DNA from: JABCPE02 sp963518955
Lineage (GTDB): Bacteria > Bacteroidota > Bacteroidia > Flavobacteriales > Weeksellaceae
DNA: 41,826 bases
Assembly (NCBI GenBank): GCA_963518955.1
Contig: CAUQKI010000015.1
Span: 1 to 41,826, forward strand
Direction of reading: 5' to 3'
Positions 34,697 to 40,776 of this stretch are shown here, in pieces (position 1 is the stretch's first letter; each line of letters begins with the position of its first letter). The position numbers and the translations under genes are program-made. The notes beneath the pieces are model-generated. The model saw nothing but the letters and a program-made list of their open reading frames with translations, had not been told where the DNA came from and made no database searches.

Positions 34697-34715
34697 ATTT
34701 TGCCGACATTTTGCC
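34697..34715 (+). repeat. Left copy of the 19-bp internal repeat (candidate integrase arm site)
   Basis: ATTTTGCCGACATTTTGCC contains two ATTTTGCC units spaced 11 bp, about one helical turn. The same 19 bp occur at 40525-40543 in the same orientation. It lies 53 bp inside the attL core. Confidence 0.7.
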
Positions 34716-34756
34716 GATTTTTGAGCTTGAAATGATATTTTTTATCTTTTTACATA

Positions 34757-34790
34757 AAAATAACCCGTCCTAATTTGGGCGGGTTATTTT
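34757..34790. terminator. Terminator of the 108-residue gene
   Basis: AAAATAACCCG (34757-34767) pairs perfectly with CGGGTTATTTT (34780-34790), and the stem extends inwards. It lies 7 bp after the stop codon of the minus-strand gene at 34797. Confidence 0.85.
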
Positions 34791-34796
34791 GTTAAA

Positions 34797-35123
34797 TTAT
34801 TCTTTTATGCTCTCTTGTATTTCTGTTAATAGTCCCAATTCTGCTTGTGGGATTAAAGTCTGTGCGAATTTTAATACATTGGCTACACTTAAAGCACTTG
34901 CCCCCAATATTCTACATTGTTCGGCTTGGTTTAAACTTGGGTTTTCGTCTATGTTATACAACGCACACGCACAAACCCCGAGTATATCATTTAAAATAAA
35001 CCCCAAGTCCTGCACTTGGTCAAAGGCTGTGTATTCTAATCCTTTTTCTTTGTTGGATACAAACCAATCTTTTAGGTCAATCTTTTTGCCGTCTATGATT
35101 ACGGCGGTCTCTTTCTTTGTCAT
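34797..35123 (-). CDS. 108-residue protein of the integrative element, unknown function
   Basis: MTKKETAVIIDGKKIDLKDW at the start, then a predicted helical protein (YTAFDQVQDLGFILNDILG, QAEQCRILGASALSVANVLKFAQ) ending QESIKE, with two Cys close together (CACALYN). No family is recognised. It is the most distal gene of the element, with its own promoter (35296-35266) and an unusually long, GC-rich structured leader. The overlapping plus-strand frame at the same place lacks these signals and was rejected. Regulation through the leader is likely; the function is open. Confidence 0.65.
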   Translation of the reverse strand: MTKKETAVIIDGKKIDLKDWFVSNKEKGLEYTAFDQVQDLGFILNDILGVCACALYNIDENPSLNQAEQCRILGASALSVANVLKFAQTLIPQAELGLLTEIQESIKE

Positions 35124-35260
35124 TTTGATAGTTTAGGTAATATTAAAGCCCGTTCGGTTTAGGTGTCCTACGCCTATCAAAAGCGTTGCGGGGCTTTCGC
35201 CGACCACCACCATACCAAAGGGGCAAATTTTTAATTTTCGTTATTATTTGATAGTTTAGG
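35124..35260 (-). repeat. 14-bp direct repeats flanking the structured leader of the 108-residue gene
   Basis: TTTGATAGTTTAGG occurs at 35124-35137 and 35247-35260 with 109 bp between. On the minus strand one copy lies at the transcription start and the other ends directly at the ATG, so excising one repeat plus the spacer would leave a very short leader. Confidence 0.6.
35138..35246 (-). promoter_or_regulatory. Structured 5' leader of the 108-residue gene
   Basis: This 109-bp, GC-rich segment holds nested inverted repeats: AAAGCCCG (35145-35152) with CGGGGCTTT (35189-35197, one bulged G), and inside it TAGGTG (35160-35165) with CGCCTA (35171-35176) around a 5-nt loop. It would be transcribed as the leader from the promoter at 35266-35296. 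It matches no riboswitch I know. Confidence 0.5.
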
Positions 35261-35265
35261 AATTA

Positions 35266-35296
35266 CAAAGATAAAAAAAATTTCTATCTTTGCAAA
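35266..35296 (-). promoter_or_regulatory. Bacteroidota-type promoter of the 108-residue gene, inside a symmetric site
   Basis: On the minus strand TTTG (35296-35293), exactly 19 nt, then TATCTTTG (35273-35266). A second TATCTTTG lies on the plus strand at 35285-35292, so the region is an inverted repeat that could fire both ways; the plus-strand box lacks a -33 element at the usual distance. Confidence 0.65.
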
Positions 35297-35305
35297 TGGA
35301 TAACA

Positions 35306-35343
35306 CGGCTCGGGTGGGGCTAACCACCCCTGTCCGAGTACCG
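35306..35343 (+). other. GC-rich hairpin downstream of rep (candidate small RNA 5' end or replication origin structure)
   Basis: CTCGG (35309-35313) pairs with CCGAG (35334-35338) and GTGG (35314-35317) with CCAC (35324-35327), capped by GGCTAA. It begins about 14 bp after the plus-strand TATCTTTG. Such hairpins are seen at origins of rolling-circle elements and in regulatory RNAs; which applies is not decided. Confidence 0.45.
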
Positions 35344-35582
35344 TCCCTTGTCCGCATTAGTCCCTATTTTTGGGGCTTTTGCTGTTTCATAATGGTAGGT
35401 TTCTGCTCGTTTTTATGTAGTTTTTTTAGCAAAAAAGTACTAAAATGGAAGCAAATGGAACTATCCTAAACCCCGAAAATAGCAGTTTATTTACTTGATT
35501 ATCAAGCCGATAAACCTATTTTCAACCTTTCAAAGCAGGAAATACCCCCCTGCAAAAACTCCATAGGTGTTTTGTGCAAAAT
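35344..35582. other. Non-coding stretch between rep and the leader region
   Basis: No credible gene. It contains C- and G-runs and a small inverted repeat near the rep stop codon (GCAGG...CCTGC around 35496-35514). Together with the hairpin at 35306-35343 it is the most probable place for an origin or antisense RNA of the element. Confidence 0.4.
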
Positions 35583-37034
35583 TTAGATTTTTAGCCTGTT
35601 AAGGTGGGCTATTATTCTAATTAGTTTTTTCGCTCTTATGGTAGTAAGGTGGTCGGGGGTGTCTATATTCTCCGTAAGACTTACAGAAACCGCTCTAATT
35701 TTGCGGATTTCTTCGGGCGGGGGTAAGATTTCGGATTGATGGAGAATATCGGAAAAATAAGCCCCCTCGTCTTTGTAGGTTATAGAGAGCCACAACGCCC
35801 CTTTTTTTATCTTTGGCAATAGCTTTTCAAGGGCTTTTATTTCTTGTATTCTTTTCTTTTGTCTTTGTAGGGTTCTTTTGTGTCCGTTGTATTGGTTTTT
35901 ACATCTTAACCCGCAGAATTTCGCAGAGGCTTTTTTATCTTTCAGTGATTTGTTACAATTCATACAGCAGGATTTTTTCGGCTTTTTTTTCTTAATATTA
36001 TTATTTTCTTTATTTAGTATATTATTATTTCTAATAACCTGTATTAACTCTTTATCTGAATGGTTAAAAAGTCGCCAATTTTCATTTTCAAGGGGTGGTA
36101 AATTTTCTGTTATTTCTGCAACCTTTTTAGTGGTTAAAATGTCGCCAATTTTTGGCAGAATACCCCCCGAAAGAGTTTGAAGTTTGGCGTACAATAGGCT
36201 TCGGACAACCTGTTTTTGGTTTATTTCGCCCCCGTATAAACTTTGCATTTTTTCCAGCTCCTTTTTGGATTTATGATATACATTTTTGTTTAGATTTGCC
36301 CAATAGTGAGTATCAAAGAAACGCAGGTACTTTTTTTGTTTGTGGTTGGTCATCTGTTTGTAATTTAGGAAAGTGTCAATAAAAATAATATCCTCCCAAA
36401 CCTCTAATAATATTTTTGATAACTCCACCCACACAGCAGGATTTTGCAGGTCTGCAAGGGTTTTTATTCCTAAATGTTTTACAAATGCCATTTTTTTAAC
36501 GACCACCTCAAACCTCATAAGGCGGGATTTTTTTCCTTTTTCCTGTTGTCCTTTGTCGTATATCTTTATTTTGTATTGCTGAAAATCTGCCCGTATTCCG
36601 TTCCGTCTGCCTCTTATTTCGTTAATCCCGAAGATGTGTTTTTTATAGGCTTTTACAGCTTCGTAGATGTGTGAAATATCAAAGGGTAATTCTATATTTA
36701 CCCCAAATTCAAACCCTCGTAAAGTGGCATTTTCGGGCTTTACAGATAGATTATTATCAAGTAGTTGGGTGGTGGTTATAAAGTCATTTATTTTGTAGTC
36801 TGTGGCATTGGTTTCGCCATTGTTATAATACTTATGAACCGACCCCCGAAGATTGCAGTATGTGACCCCCTGCCCCTCTATAATAGACAAAAACAGCCCG
36901 TTTGTGTTAGCGTGTTTATTATTATGCAACGCCTCTTTGGTCTTTGTATCAACCAAAGAGCGAAAGGACAAACGGGGGTTGTTTGTCCAAACGCTCGGGG
37001 GTGTGTTACATAATATTTTAACGCCGTCTATCAT
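35583..37034 (-). CDS. Phage/plasmid-type replication initiator with C-terminal Cys4 motif
   Basis: A 483-residue protein. The N-terminal ~250 residues resemble phage/plasmid replication proteins (gpII/CRI-like): a beta-rich start, FEFGVNIELPFD near 108-118, KIKIYDKGQQ at 155-164, and LMRFEVVVKKMAFVKHLGIKTL at 172-193. A Lys/Asn-rich linker follows, then a zinc-binding-like motif Cys357-x2-Cys360-x13-Cys374-x3-Cys378 and a basic helix (RTLQRQKKRIQEIKALEKLL). It would nick or load at the element origin. I see no HUH motif, so the catalytic class is uncertain. It starts 15 bp after the 53-residue gene. Confidence 0.72.
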   Translation of the reverse strand: MIDGVKILCNTPPSVWTNNPRLSFRSLVDTKTKEALHNNKHANTNGLFLSIIEGQGVTYCNLRGSVHKYYNNGETNATDYKINDFITTTQLLDNNLSVKPENATLRGFEFGVNIELPFDISHIYEAVKAYKKHIFGINEIRGRRNGIRADFQQYKIKIYDKGQQEKGKKSRLMRFEVVVKKMAFVKHLGIKTLADLQNPAVWVELSKILLEVWEDIIFIDTFLNYKQMTNHKQKKYLRFFDTHYWANLNKNVYHKSKKELEKMQSLYGGEINQKQVVRSLLYAKLQTLSGGILPKIGDILTTKKVAEITENLPPLENENWRLFNHSDKELIQVIRNNNILNKENNNIKKKKPKKSCCMNCNKSLKDKKASAKFCGLRCKNQYNGHKRTLQRQKKRIQEIKALEKLLPKIKKGALWLSITYKDEGAYFSDILHQSEILPPPEEIRKIRAVSVSLTENIDTPDHLTTIRAKKLIRIIAHLNRLKI

Positions 37035-37049
37035 CGGGGTGCTTATGAT

Positions 37050-37211
37050 TTATTCTATTTCCTTACTCAAAAAATCTTCTAATTTTTTTTGTATTTCTAT
37101 TATCCGCAGTTTTATTGTAATACGGAAAATAGGATTTTGCAGGTCTTGGGCATATTCCCTAAATACAGCGATTTCGTCCAGCAATTTTTTTAGAGTTTCT
37201 ATATCGTCCAT
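37050..37211 (-). CDS. 53-residue helical protein between HTH and rep genes
   Basis: MDDIETLKKLLDEIAVFREY, then a short loop and RIIEIQKKLEDFLSKEIE: almost entirely amphipathic helix, likely a coiled-coil dimer. The ATG is 1 bp after the stop codon of the HTH gene (TAA-T-ATG order on the minus strand), and the rep start follows after 15 bp. It may be a regulator or partner of Rep. No family is recognised. Confidence 0.55.
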   Translation of the reverse strand: MDDIETLKKLLDEIAVFREYAQDLQNPIFRITIKLRIIEIQKKLEDFLSKEIE

Positions 37212-37212
37212 A

Positions 37213-37491
37213 TTATTTAGCAGTGTCTTTTAGTGCCTCCATTACTTCGCTTTTTTTGTATCGTAGTCGTGAGCCTATACGATAAGATTTTAAAAGTTTC
37301 TTTTTCGTCCATGCGTGTAAGGTCGGTAAAGTGATACCTAAAAGCTCTATTGTTTCATTTCGGGATAATAAAACCTCCTCCTGCTCGGGTGGTGTGGTGT
37401 TTAAATCGTTTAAATGTTTCTCTATTCTTTCCATTCTGTTCGCAAGGTCTGAAAGATTTACCCCGCCAATTTCTATTTTTAAATTTTCCAT
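37213..37491 (-). CDS. Excisionase-like helix-turn-helix protein
   Basis: A 92-residue protein with an N-terminal coiled-coil (LANRMERIEKHLNDL) and a winged-helix domain of the HTH_17/MerR-like kind: VLLSRNETIELLGITLPTLHAWTKKKLLKSYRIGSRLRYKKSEVMEAL. This is common in Bacteroidota mobile elements, where such proteins act as excisionases or replication/transfer regulators. It heads the HTH-53aa-rep operon and follows the AT-rich region 37492-38027. Confidence 0.8.
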   Translation of the reverse strand: MENLKIEIGGVNLSDLANRMERIEKHLNDLNTTPPEQEEVLLSRNETIELLGITLPTLHAWTKKKLLKSYRIGSRLRYKKSEVMEALKDTAK

Positions 37492-38027
37492 AATTGAATA
37501 AAATTTATTAAATGATAATTATTTTTGATTATTTTATATTTTTTACAAATGTGACTTAAACCCCGTTTTTGCTGATTTTTACTTGAAATTAGTAAGAGCA
37601 GGGGGATTTTGCAAGAAAAAAGCAGACATTTGGGAAGATGAAAAACGAAATGTCTAAAAAAATATAATCAAATTATTACTTTTTAAATATAAATTATTGA
37701 TAATGAAATGTTTAATAAAAATTTTTAGGTTAATAGGGGGTAAGATTTTATAAAAAAATAAGGATTTTTTTGTAAAAAAAGTATAATAAGGGGTAAGATT
37801 TAAAGAGGATTTTATAAGAAAAACTACCTCCATGCCCTATGTTAAAATTTTGTTAAAATTTTTATACTTATTTTTTACATTAGGAAACAAAAGCAATTTT
37901 ACCACTTTTCAAAAAATATAAATTTCGCAAAGAAAAAGTATTTTTATTAAAAATTTCACAAATAAAAAAATCCCCCTTTCGGGGGAAAAAACTAATAATG
38001 AAAAATAAATAAATCAAATATGAACTA
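37492..38027. other. AT-rich non-coding region of the element with short direct repeats
   Basis: No gene is evident. It holds two copies of GGGGTAAGATTT (37737-37748 and 37790-37801), a tandem GTTAAAATTTT (37841-37862) and long A/T tracts. It separates the HTH-rep operon from the end of the 195-residue gene, and could contain the HTH-operon promoter, operator sites or iteron-like origin repeats. Confidence 0.45.
37971..37986 (-). terminator. Terminator of the 67-92-195-residue operon
   Basis: TCCCCC (37971-37976) pairs with GGGGGA (37981-37986) around TTTC; on the minus strand a T7 run follows. It lies 42 bp after the stop codon at 38028. Confidence 0.75.
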
Positions 38028-38615
38028 TCAGGATTTTACAATTTCTCTGTAATTTATTTCTATTTGGTCACCATTAACATTTATATTTATGTATTTGTTT
38101 AGTATATCATTTAAATTTATATGCGGGTCTATTTGTTTCATTTCTTTTAATTTGTCATAAATATTTTTTACACAATCATAAATATTTTTGGCTTTTTCAC
38201 TATGGGCGTAAATTGTCCATTGTTCCCGAAGTGTGTTTTTAAATTCGTCTTTTATCATTATTTGCCCCTCCTCTGTTAATACAAAAATATTTTGAGCAAA
38301 TCGCAGGGCTTTTATTTCTTCTATTATGGTATTTACTTCGGGCGGGATTTCCATTAAACTAAATATTTTTTCTTTGCTTAATGGTATGCCGTTTATTTCT
38401 GTTTGCCCCTTTACATACTGCTCTATAAAGAAATTTTTAGGATTTAAAAAAATATCTTCTAAACTTATTTTTGTGAAGTCTGTAAATCCTAAACTTTTTA
38501 TTCTATCAATGATATTTTGCAAATCTTCTTTGATATCTTCTTGCCTTTGCAGATTTTCATTGTAGCCCTCCTCGTCAAAGTATAGAGCCACTTTTTTAAA
38601 TTCTTTGCTTTCCAT
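38028..38615 (-). CDS. 195-residue protein of the element, unknown function
   Basis: MESKEFKKVALYFDEEGYNE at the start; acidic, largely helical, with a middle segment IEEIKALRFAQNIFVLTEEGQIMI and an Asn/Ile-rich C-terminus (INLNDILNKYININVNGDQIEINY). No signal peptide or membrane segment. I do not recognise a family. It starts 2 bp after the 92-residue gene and ends the operon before a strong terminator. Since the element has no recognised cargo, this operon is the first place to look for its phenotype or for control of integration and copy number. Confidence 0.6.
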   Translation of the reverse strand: MESKEFKKVALYFDEEGYNENLQRQEDIKEDLQNIIDRIKSLGFTDFTKISLEDIFLNPKNFFIEQYVKGQTEINGIPLSKEKIFSLMEIPPEVNTIIEEIKALRFAQNIFVLTEEGQIMIKDEFKNTLREQWTIYAHSEKAKNIYDCVKNIYDKLKEMKQIDPHINLNDILNKYININVNGDQIEINYREIVKS

Positions 38616-38617
38616 GT

Positions 38618-38896
38618 TTATAAAGTTTCTATTTCTTTTTTTCTTAATTTCTCAAATAAATCAAAATGATTTTGCCTAATGTATTCTAACTTGTTTTCTA
38701 CAAAAAGCTCGTGCCATGTTTTACCCTTGTATTCTTCGGGGATACTTGGGGTTACTTTTATAGGTATAGGTTGCGGGGCAACATTGGGGGTTTCTAATGC
38801 TTTCTTGTCCTTGACATTATCGGATAAATTAAAGTTTTTTATATCTATTGGGTTACCTAATTTATCCCGCAGGTCTGCTAATCCTTTTCGTTCCAT
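38618..38896 (-). CDS. 92-residue protein of the element, unknown function
   Basis: MERKGLADLRDKLGNPIDIK at the start, a Pro-rich central linker (NVAPQPIPIKVTPSIPEEYKG) and a C-terminal basic helix (WHELFVENKLEYIRQNHFDLFEKLRKKEIETL). The two ends could bind different partners with the Pro-rich part between. It lies 11 bp after the 67-residue gene and 2 bp before the 195-residue gene. No family is recognised. Confidence 0.6.
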   Translation of the reverse strand: MERKGLADLRDKLGNPIDIKNFNLSDNVKDKKALETPNVAPQPIPIKVTPSIPEEYKGKTWHELFVENKLEYIRQNHFDLFEKLRKKEIETL

Positions 38897-38907
38897 GTTT
38901 TAAATTT

Positions 38908-39096
38908 TTATTCTTCTATTTCTTTGGGTATTCTCATGCCTTTGATGTTCATCCATTGGCGGTAGTTGATGTAAATATGATATTTAGGGAAAACATGCCT
39001 AATTATACGGGTGTCGGGGACATCATCATGTTTATATTTTTTGTAGATTTCTACAATATACCTTGCCCGTTTTAAATAATTTTTTGTTTGTGCCAT
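38908..39096 (-). CDS. 62-residue basic protein of the element, unknown function
   Basis: From MAQTKNYLKRARYIVEIYKK the protein has 62 residues, rich in Lys, Arg and Tyr, with the segment VPDTRIIRHVFPKYHIYINYRQWMNIKGM. The basic charge and the spacing of helices would fit a small DNA-binding or repressor protein, but no HTH can be identified with confidence. The longer frame from 39111 adds MHLCH and overlaps the repeat array, so the start at 39096 is preferred. It is the first gene of the operon, next to symmetric AAAGGT repeats. Confidence 0.6.
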   Translation of the reverse strand: MAQTKNYLKRARYIVEIYKKYKHDDVPDTRIIRHVFPKYHIYINYRQWMNIKGMRIPKEIEE

Positions 39097-39101
39097 ATGG
39101 C

Positions 39102-39129
39102 AAAGGTGCAACCTTTACACAATAAAGGT
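39102..39129. promoter_or_regulatory. Alternating AAAGGT/ACCTTT repeats (candidate operator)
   Basis: AAAGGT (39102-39107), GCA, ACCTTT (39111-39116), then TAAAGGT (39123-39129), which also pairs with ACCTTTA (39111-39117). This symmetric array lies directly upstream of the small-protein operon and is placed for autoregulation. Confidence 0.5.
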
Positions 39130-39152
39130 CAAGCCTAAAACAATAAAGCAAA

Positions 39153-39177
39153 AAACGGCGGATTTTGTCCGTCGTTT
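39153..39177 (-). terminator. Terminator of the integrase gene
   Basis: AAACGGCGGA (39153-39162) pairs with TCCGTCGTTT (39168-39177), one G-T pair; on the minus strand it is followed by T residues. It separates int from the small-protein operon. Confidence 0.7.
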
Positions 39178-39201
39178 ATTTAATTTTATTTTAAAAGTGT
39201 T

Positions 39202-40494
39202 TTAAACTATTTTTAAATTTGAATTTTTAGTTTTTGTTTCTTCTTGCTTGTAGTAGTTTCGTAAGACTTCGGCATTTTCGGAAGCAGTTTTTTTAATGTA
39301 TTGCAAAAACATTGTCTCGGTAGAGTGTCCTGTAATTGCCATAATTGTAGGGGTTGGGATATGTCCGTAAAGATTTGTTGCAAATGAACGGCGACAAATG
39401 TGCGAAGTCATAAGCTCATATTTTGGATATATTCCCGAAACTTTACGGGTTGTTCCTTTATCGTCTATTATTTGGGCTTTTGCTCCTTTGGTCGGCTCAT
39501 TAAAGCCTATTATTTGCCCGATTTCTTTTATATATTTATTAAATTTTTGGTCACTAATAGCATGGGGTAAGTTTCCGTTTCGTTTTTTCAAAGTCTGTTT
39601 TACCTGCCAATTTAAAGGGATTTCGTGAGTTTTACCTGTTTTTTGGGCTTGGATTTTTATTGTATCGTCTTTGATATGGGATAAATCCAAACGCATAAAA
39701 TCACTAACCCGAAGCCCTGTATTTAGCCCTATTATTAGCAAATCTCTTGCGTTGTCTAATCGGGGGTTATTGCTAAAATCGTATTTAAATATTTGGTCTA
39801 TTTCCGAAGTAGTCAAATAAATATCTTCGGTTTTTTCGCTGATAATATCAAATTTTTTATAATGGTTGAGAATTGGTAAGCCCTCAAAATCAATATTACT
39901 GCAAAATACTCGGATTTCTTTTATATGGGTAAAAATAGAATTTACCCCAAGTTTTAAGATATTTCGGGCATAATCCACGAAGTCGTAATAAAACTGCATG
40001 TTTATATCTGCAAAAGTTAGTTTTTGCTTGGTGTGACTTTCAAAGGCTAATAATTTATTATAAGTAGTTACATATTTTTTTATCGTGTTTGGACTTATAG
40101 GTTTGCCTCTATTTAGTCGCTTCGGGGCGTTCTCTATAAATTTTTTTATCCAATCTAAAAAATAAACACTTTCGGGCTTACTCATATCTACCCGCCCGAA
40201 AAATACATTTACTTTATTTTTTAGCCACTCTTTGCCTATTATTTCCCCGCTGTTATGCTCTATATTGAAACTTTCTATTATAAAGGCTTTCAGCTCTAAA
40301 AGTTTATTATTTATAAAATCTTTGTCGGTAGCTGTAACTTTATTTTTTACTTTTTCGTCTTTTTCGCTCCAATCCCTATAAGCTACACGCATACCCGTTG
40401 AAGTTTTAAAATCAAATTTTCGCCCACTCCAAAACCTTACATAAATTTGAGAATAGGGATTTTTTTGTTTCAGAATAAAAAAACGGACTTTCAT
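39202..40494 (-). CDS. int: Tyrosine recombinase (integrase) of the element
   Basis: A 430-residue enzyme that cuts and joins the tRNA-Leu attachment sites. The N-terminal arm-binding domain (residues 1-95), a SAM-like core-binding domain (about 105-215) and the catalytic domain are all there. The catalytic residues are complete: Arg262 in GLNTGLRVSDF, a Lys near 286-288, His365 and Arg368 in SHICRRSF, His390 in ITGHST and nucleophile Tyr399 in FLQYI. It lies at the right end reading leftwards, with its start 173 bp from attR. Confidence 0.93.
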   Translation of the reverse strand: MKVRFFILKQKNPYSQIYVRFWSGRKFDFKTSTGMRVAYRDWSEKDEKVKNKVTATDKDFINNKLLELKAFIIESFNIEHNSGEIIGKEWLKNKVNVFFGRVDMSKPESVYFLDWIKKFIENAPKRLNRGKPISPNTIKKYVTTYNKLLAFESHTKQKLTFADINMQFYYDFVDYARNILKLGVNSIFTHIKEIRVFCSNIDFEGLPILNHYKKFDIISEKTEDIYLTTSEIDQIFKYDFSNNPRLDNARDLLIIGLNTGLRVSDFMRLDLSHIKDDTIKIQAQKTGKTHEIPLNWQVKQTLKKRNGNLPHAISDQKFNKYIKEIGQIIGFNEPTKGAKAQIIDDKGTTRKVSGIYPKYELMTSHICRRSFATNLYGHIPTPTIMAITGHSTETMFLQYIKKTASENAEVLRNYYKQEETKTKNSNLKIV

Positions 40495-40524
40495 GGGTTC
40501 AATTTTTATTTATGCAAATTTAAT

Positions 40525-40543
40525 ATTTTGCCGACATTTTGCC
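40525..40543 (+). repeat. Right copy of the 19-bp internal repeat (candidate integrase arm site)
   Basis: Identical to 34697-34715. It lies 31 bp upstream of the int start and 124 bp from the attR core, and a further partial ATTTTGCC-like unit follows. Confidence 0.7.
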
Positions 40544-40667
40544 AACATTTTTTTTATTATTCTTTATTTCGCTTTATTTTTCTTAATTTTAAAAATCCCT
40601 TAAATAAAGGGCTTAACACCGATAAATAGTAAAGCTGAGAGTATTTTTTATAAAGTTGGTTTGGGTT

Positions 40668-40683
40668 CGGCTCTGGGTACAAT
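40668..40683 (+). repeat. attR core of the integrative element
   Basis: CGGCTCTGGGTACAAT, identical to the tRNA-Leu 3' end at 34629-34644. Upstream bases (GGTTCGG) differ from the tRNA, so only the core is shared. Confidence 0.85.
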
Positions 40684-40717
40684 ATTAGGAAAGCCTTTTT
40701 ATAAAAGCTTTCCTAAT
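40684..40717 (+). terminator. Hairpin directly beyond attR (former tRNA-Leu terminator)
   Basis: ATTAGGAAAGC (40684-40694) pairs perfectly with GCTTTCCTAAT (40707-40717) followed by T8. Before the element inserted it would have lain directly after tRNA-Leu. Confidence 0.7.
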
Positions 40718-40751
40718 TTTTTTTCTAAAATGTTCTTTCCTGTGATTTTTC

Positions 40752-40775
40752 AAAAGCGGTATAAAAAGCGGTATA
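40752..40775 (+). repeat. Tandem 12-bp repeat upstream of the second integrase
   Basis: AAAAGCGGTATA occurs twice head to tail (40752-40763 and 40764-40775), exactly where the start of the next integrase frame is disturbed. Confidence 0.7.
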
Positions 40776-40776
40776 A

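Larger units (their letters stand above)
34645..40683. mobile_element. Compact integrative element (about 6.04 kb) in tRNA-Leu
   Basis: Bounded by a 16-bp tRNA-derived direct repeat, with a tyrosine integrase at the right end reading leftwards. All its genes are on the minus strand: int, a 67-92-195-residue operon, HTH protein, 53-residue protein, Rep and 108-residue protein. A 19-bp direct repeat sits inside both ends (34697-34715 and 40525-40543). It has frequent runs of G or C, unlike the surrounding genes. No structural phage genes, relaxase or resistance genes were found, so it looks like an integrated plasmid or phage satellite with its own replication initiator. Confidence 0.88.

Noticed and set aside
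34789..35136. Plus-strand 115-codon frame overlapping the 108-residue gene
   Set aside because: The minus-strand frame has a canonical promoter, a terminator right after its stop and a more natural protein composition.
40752..40775. Possible CRISPR or larger repeat array
   Set aside because: Only two head-to-tail 12-bp copies without spacers; no cas genes are in the window.
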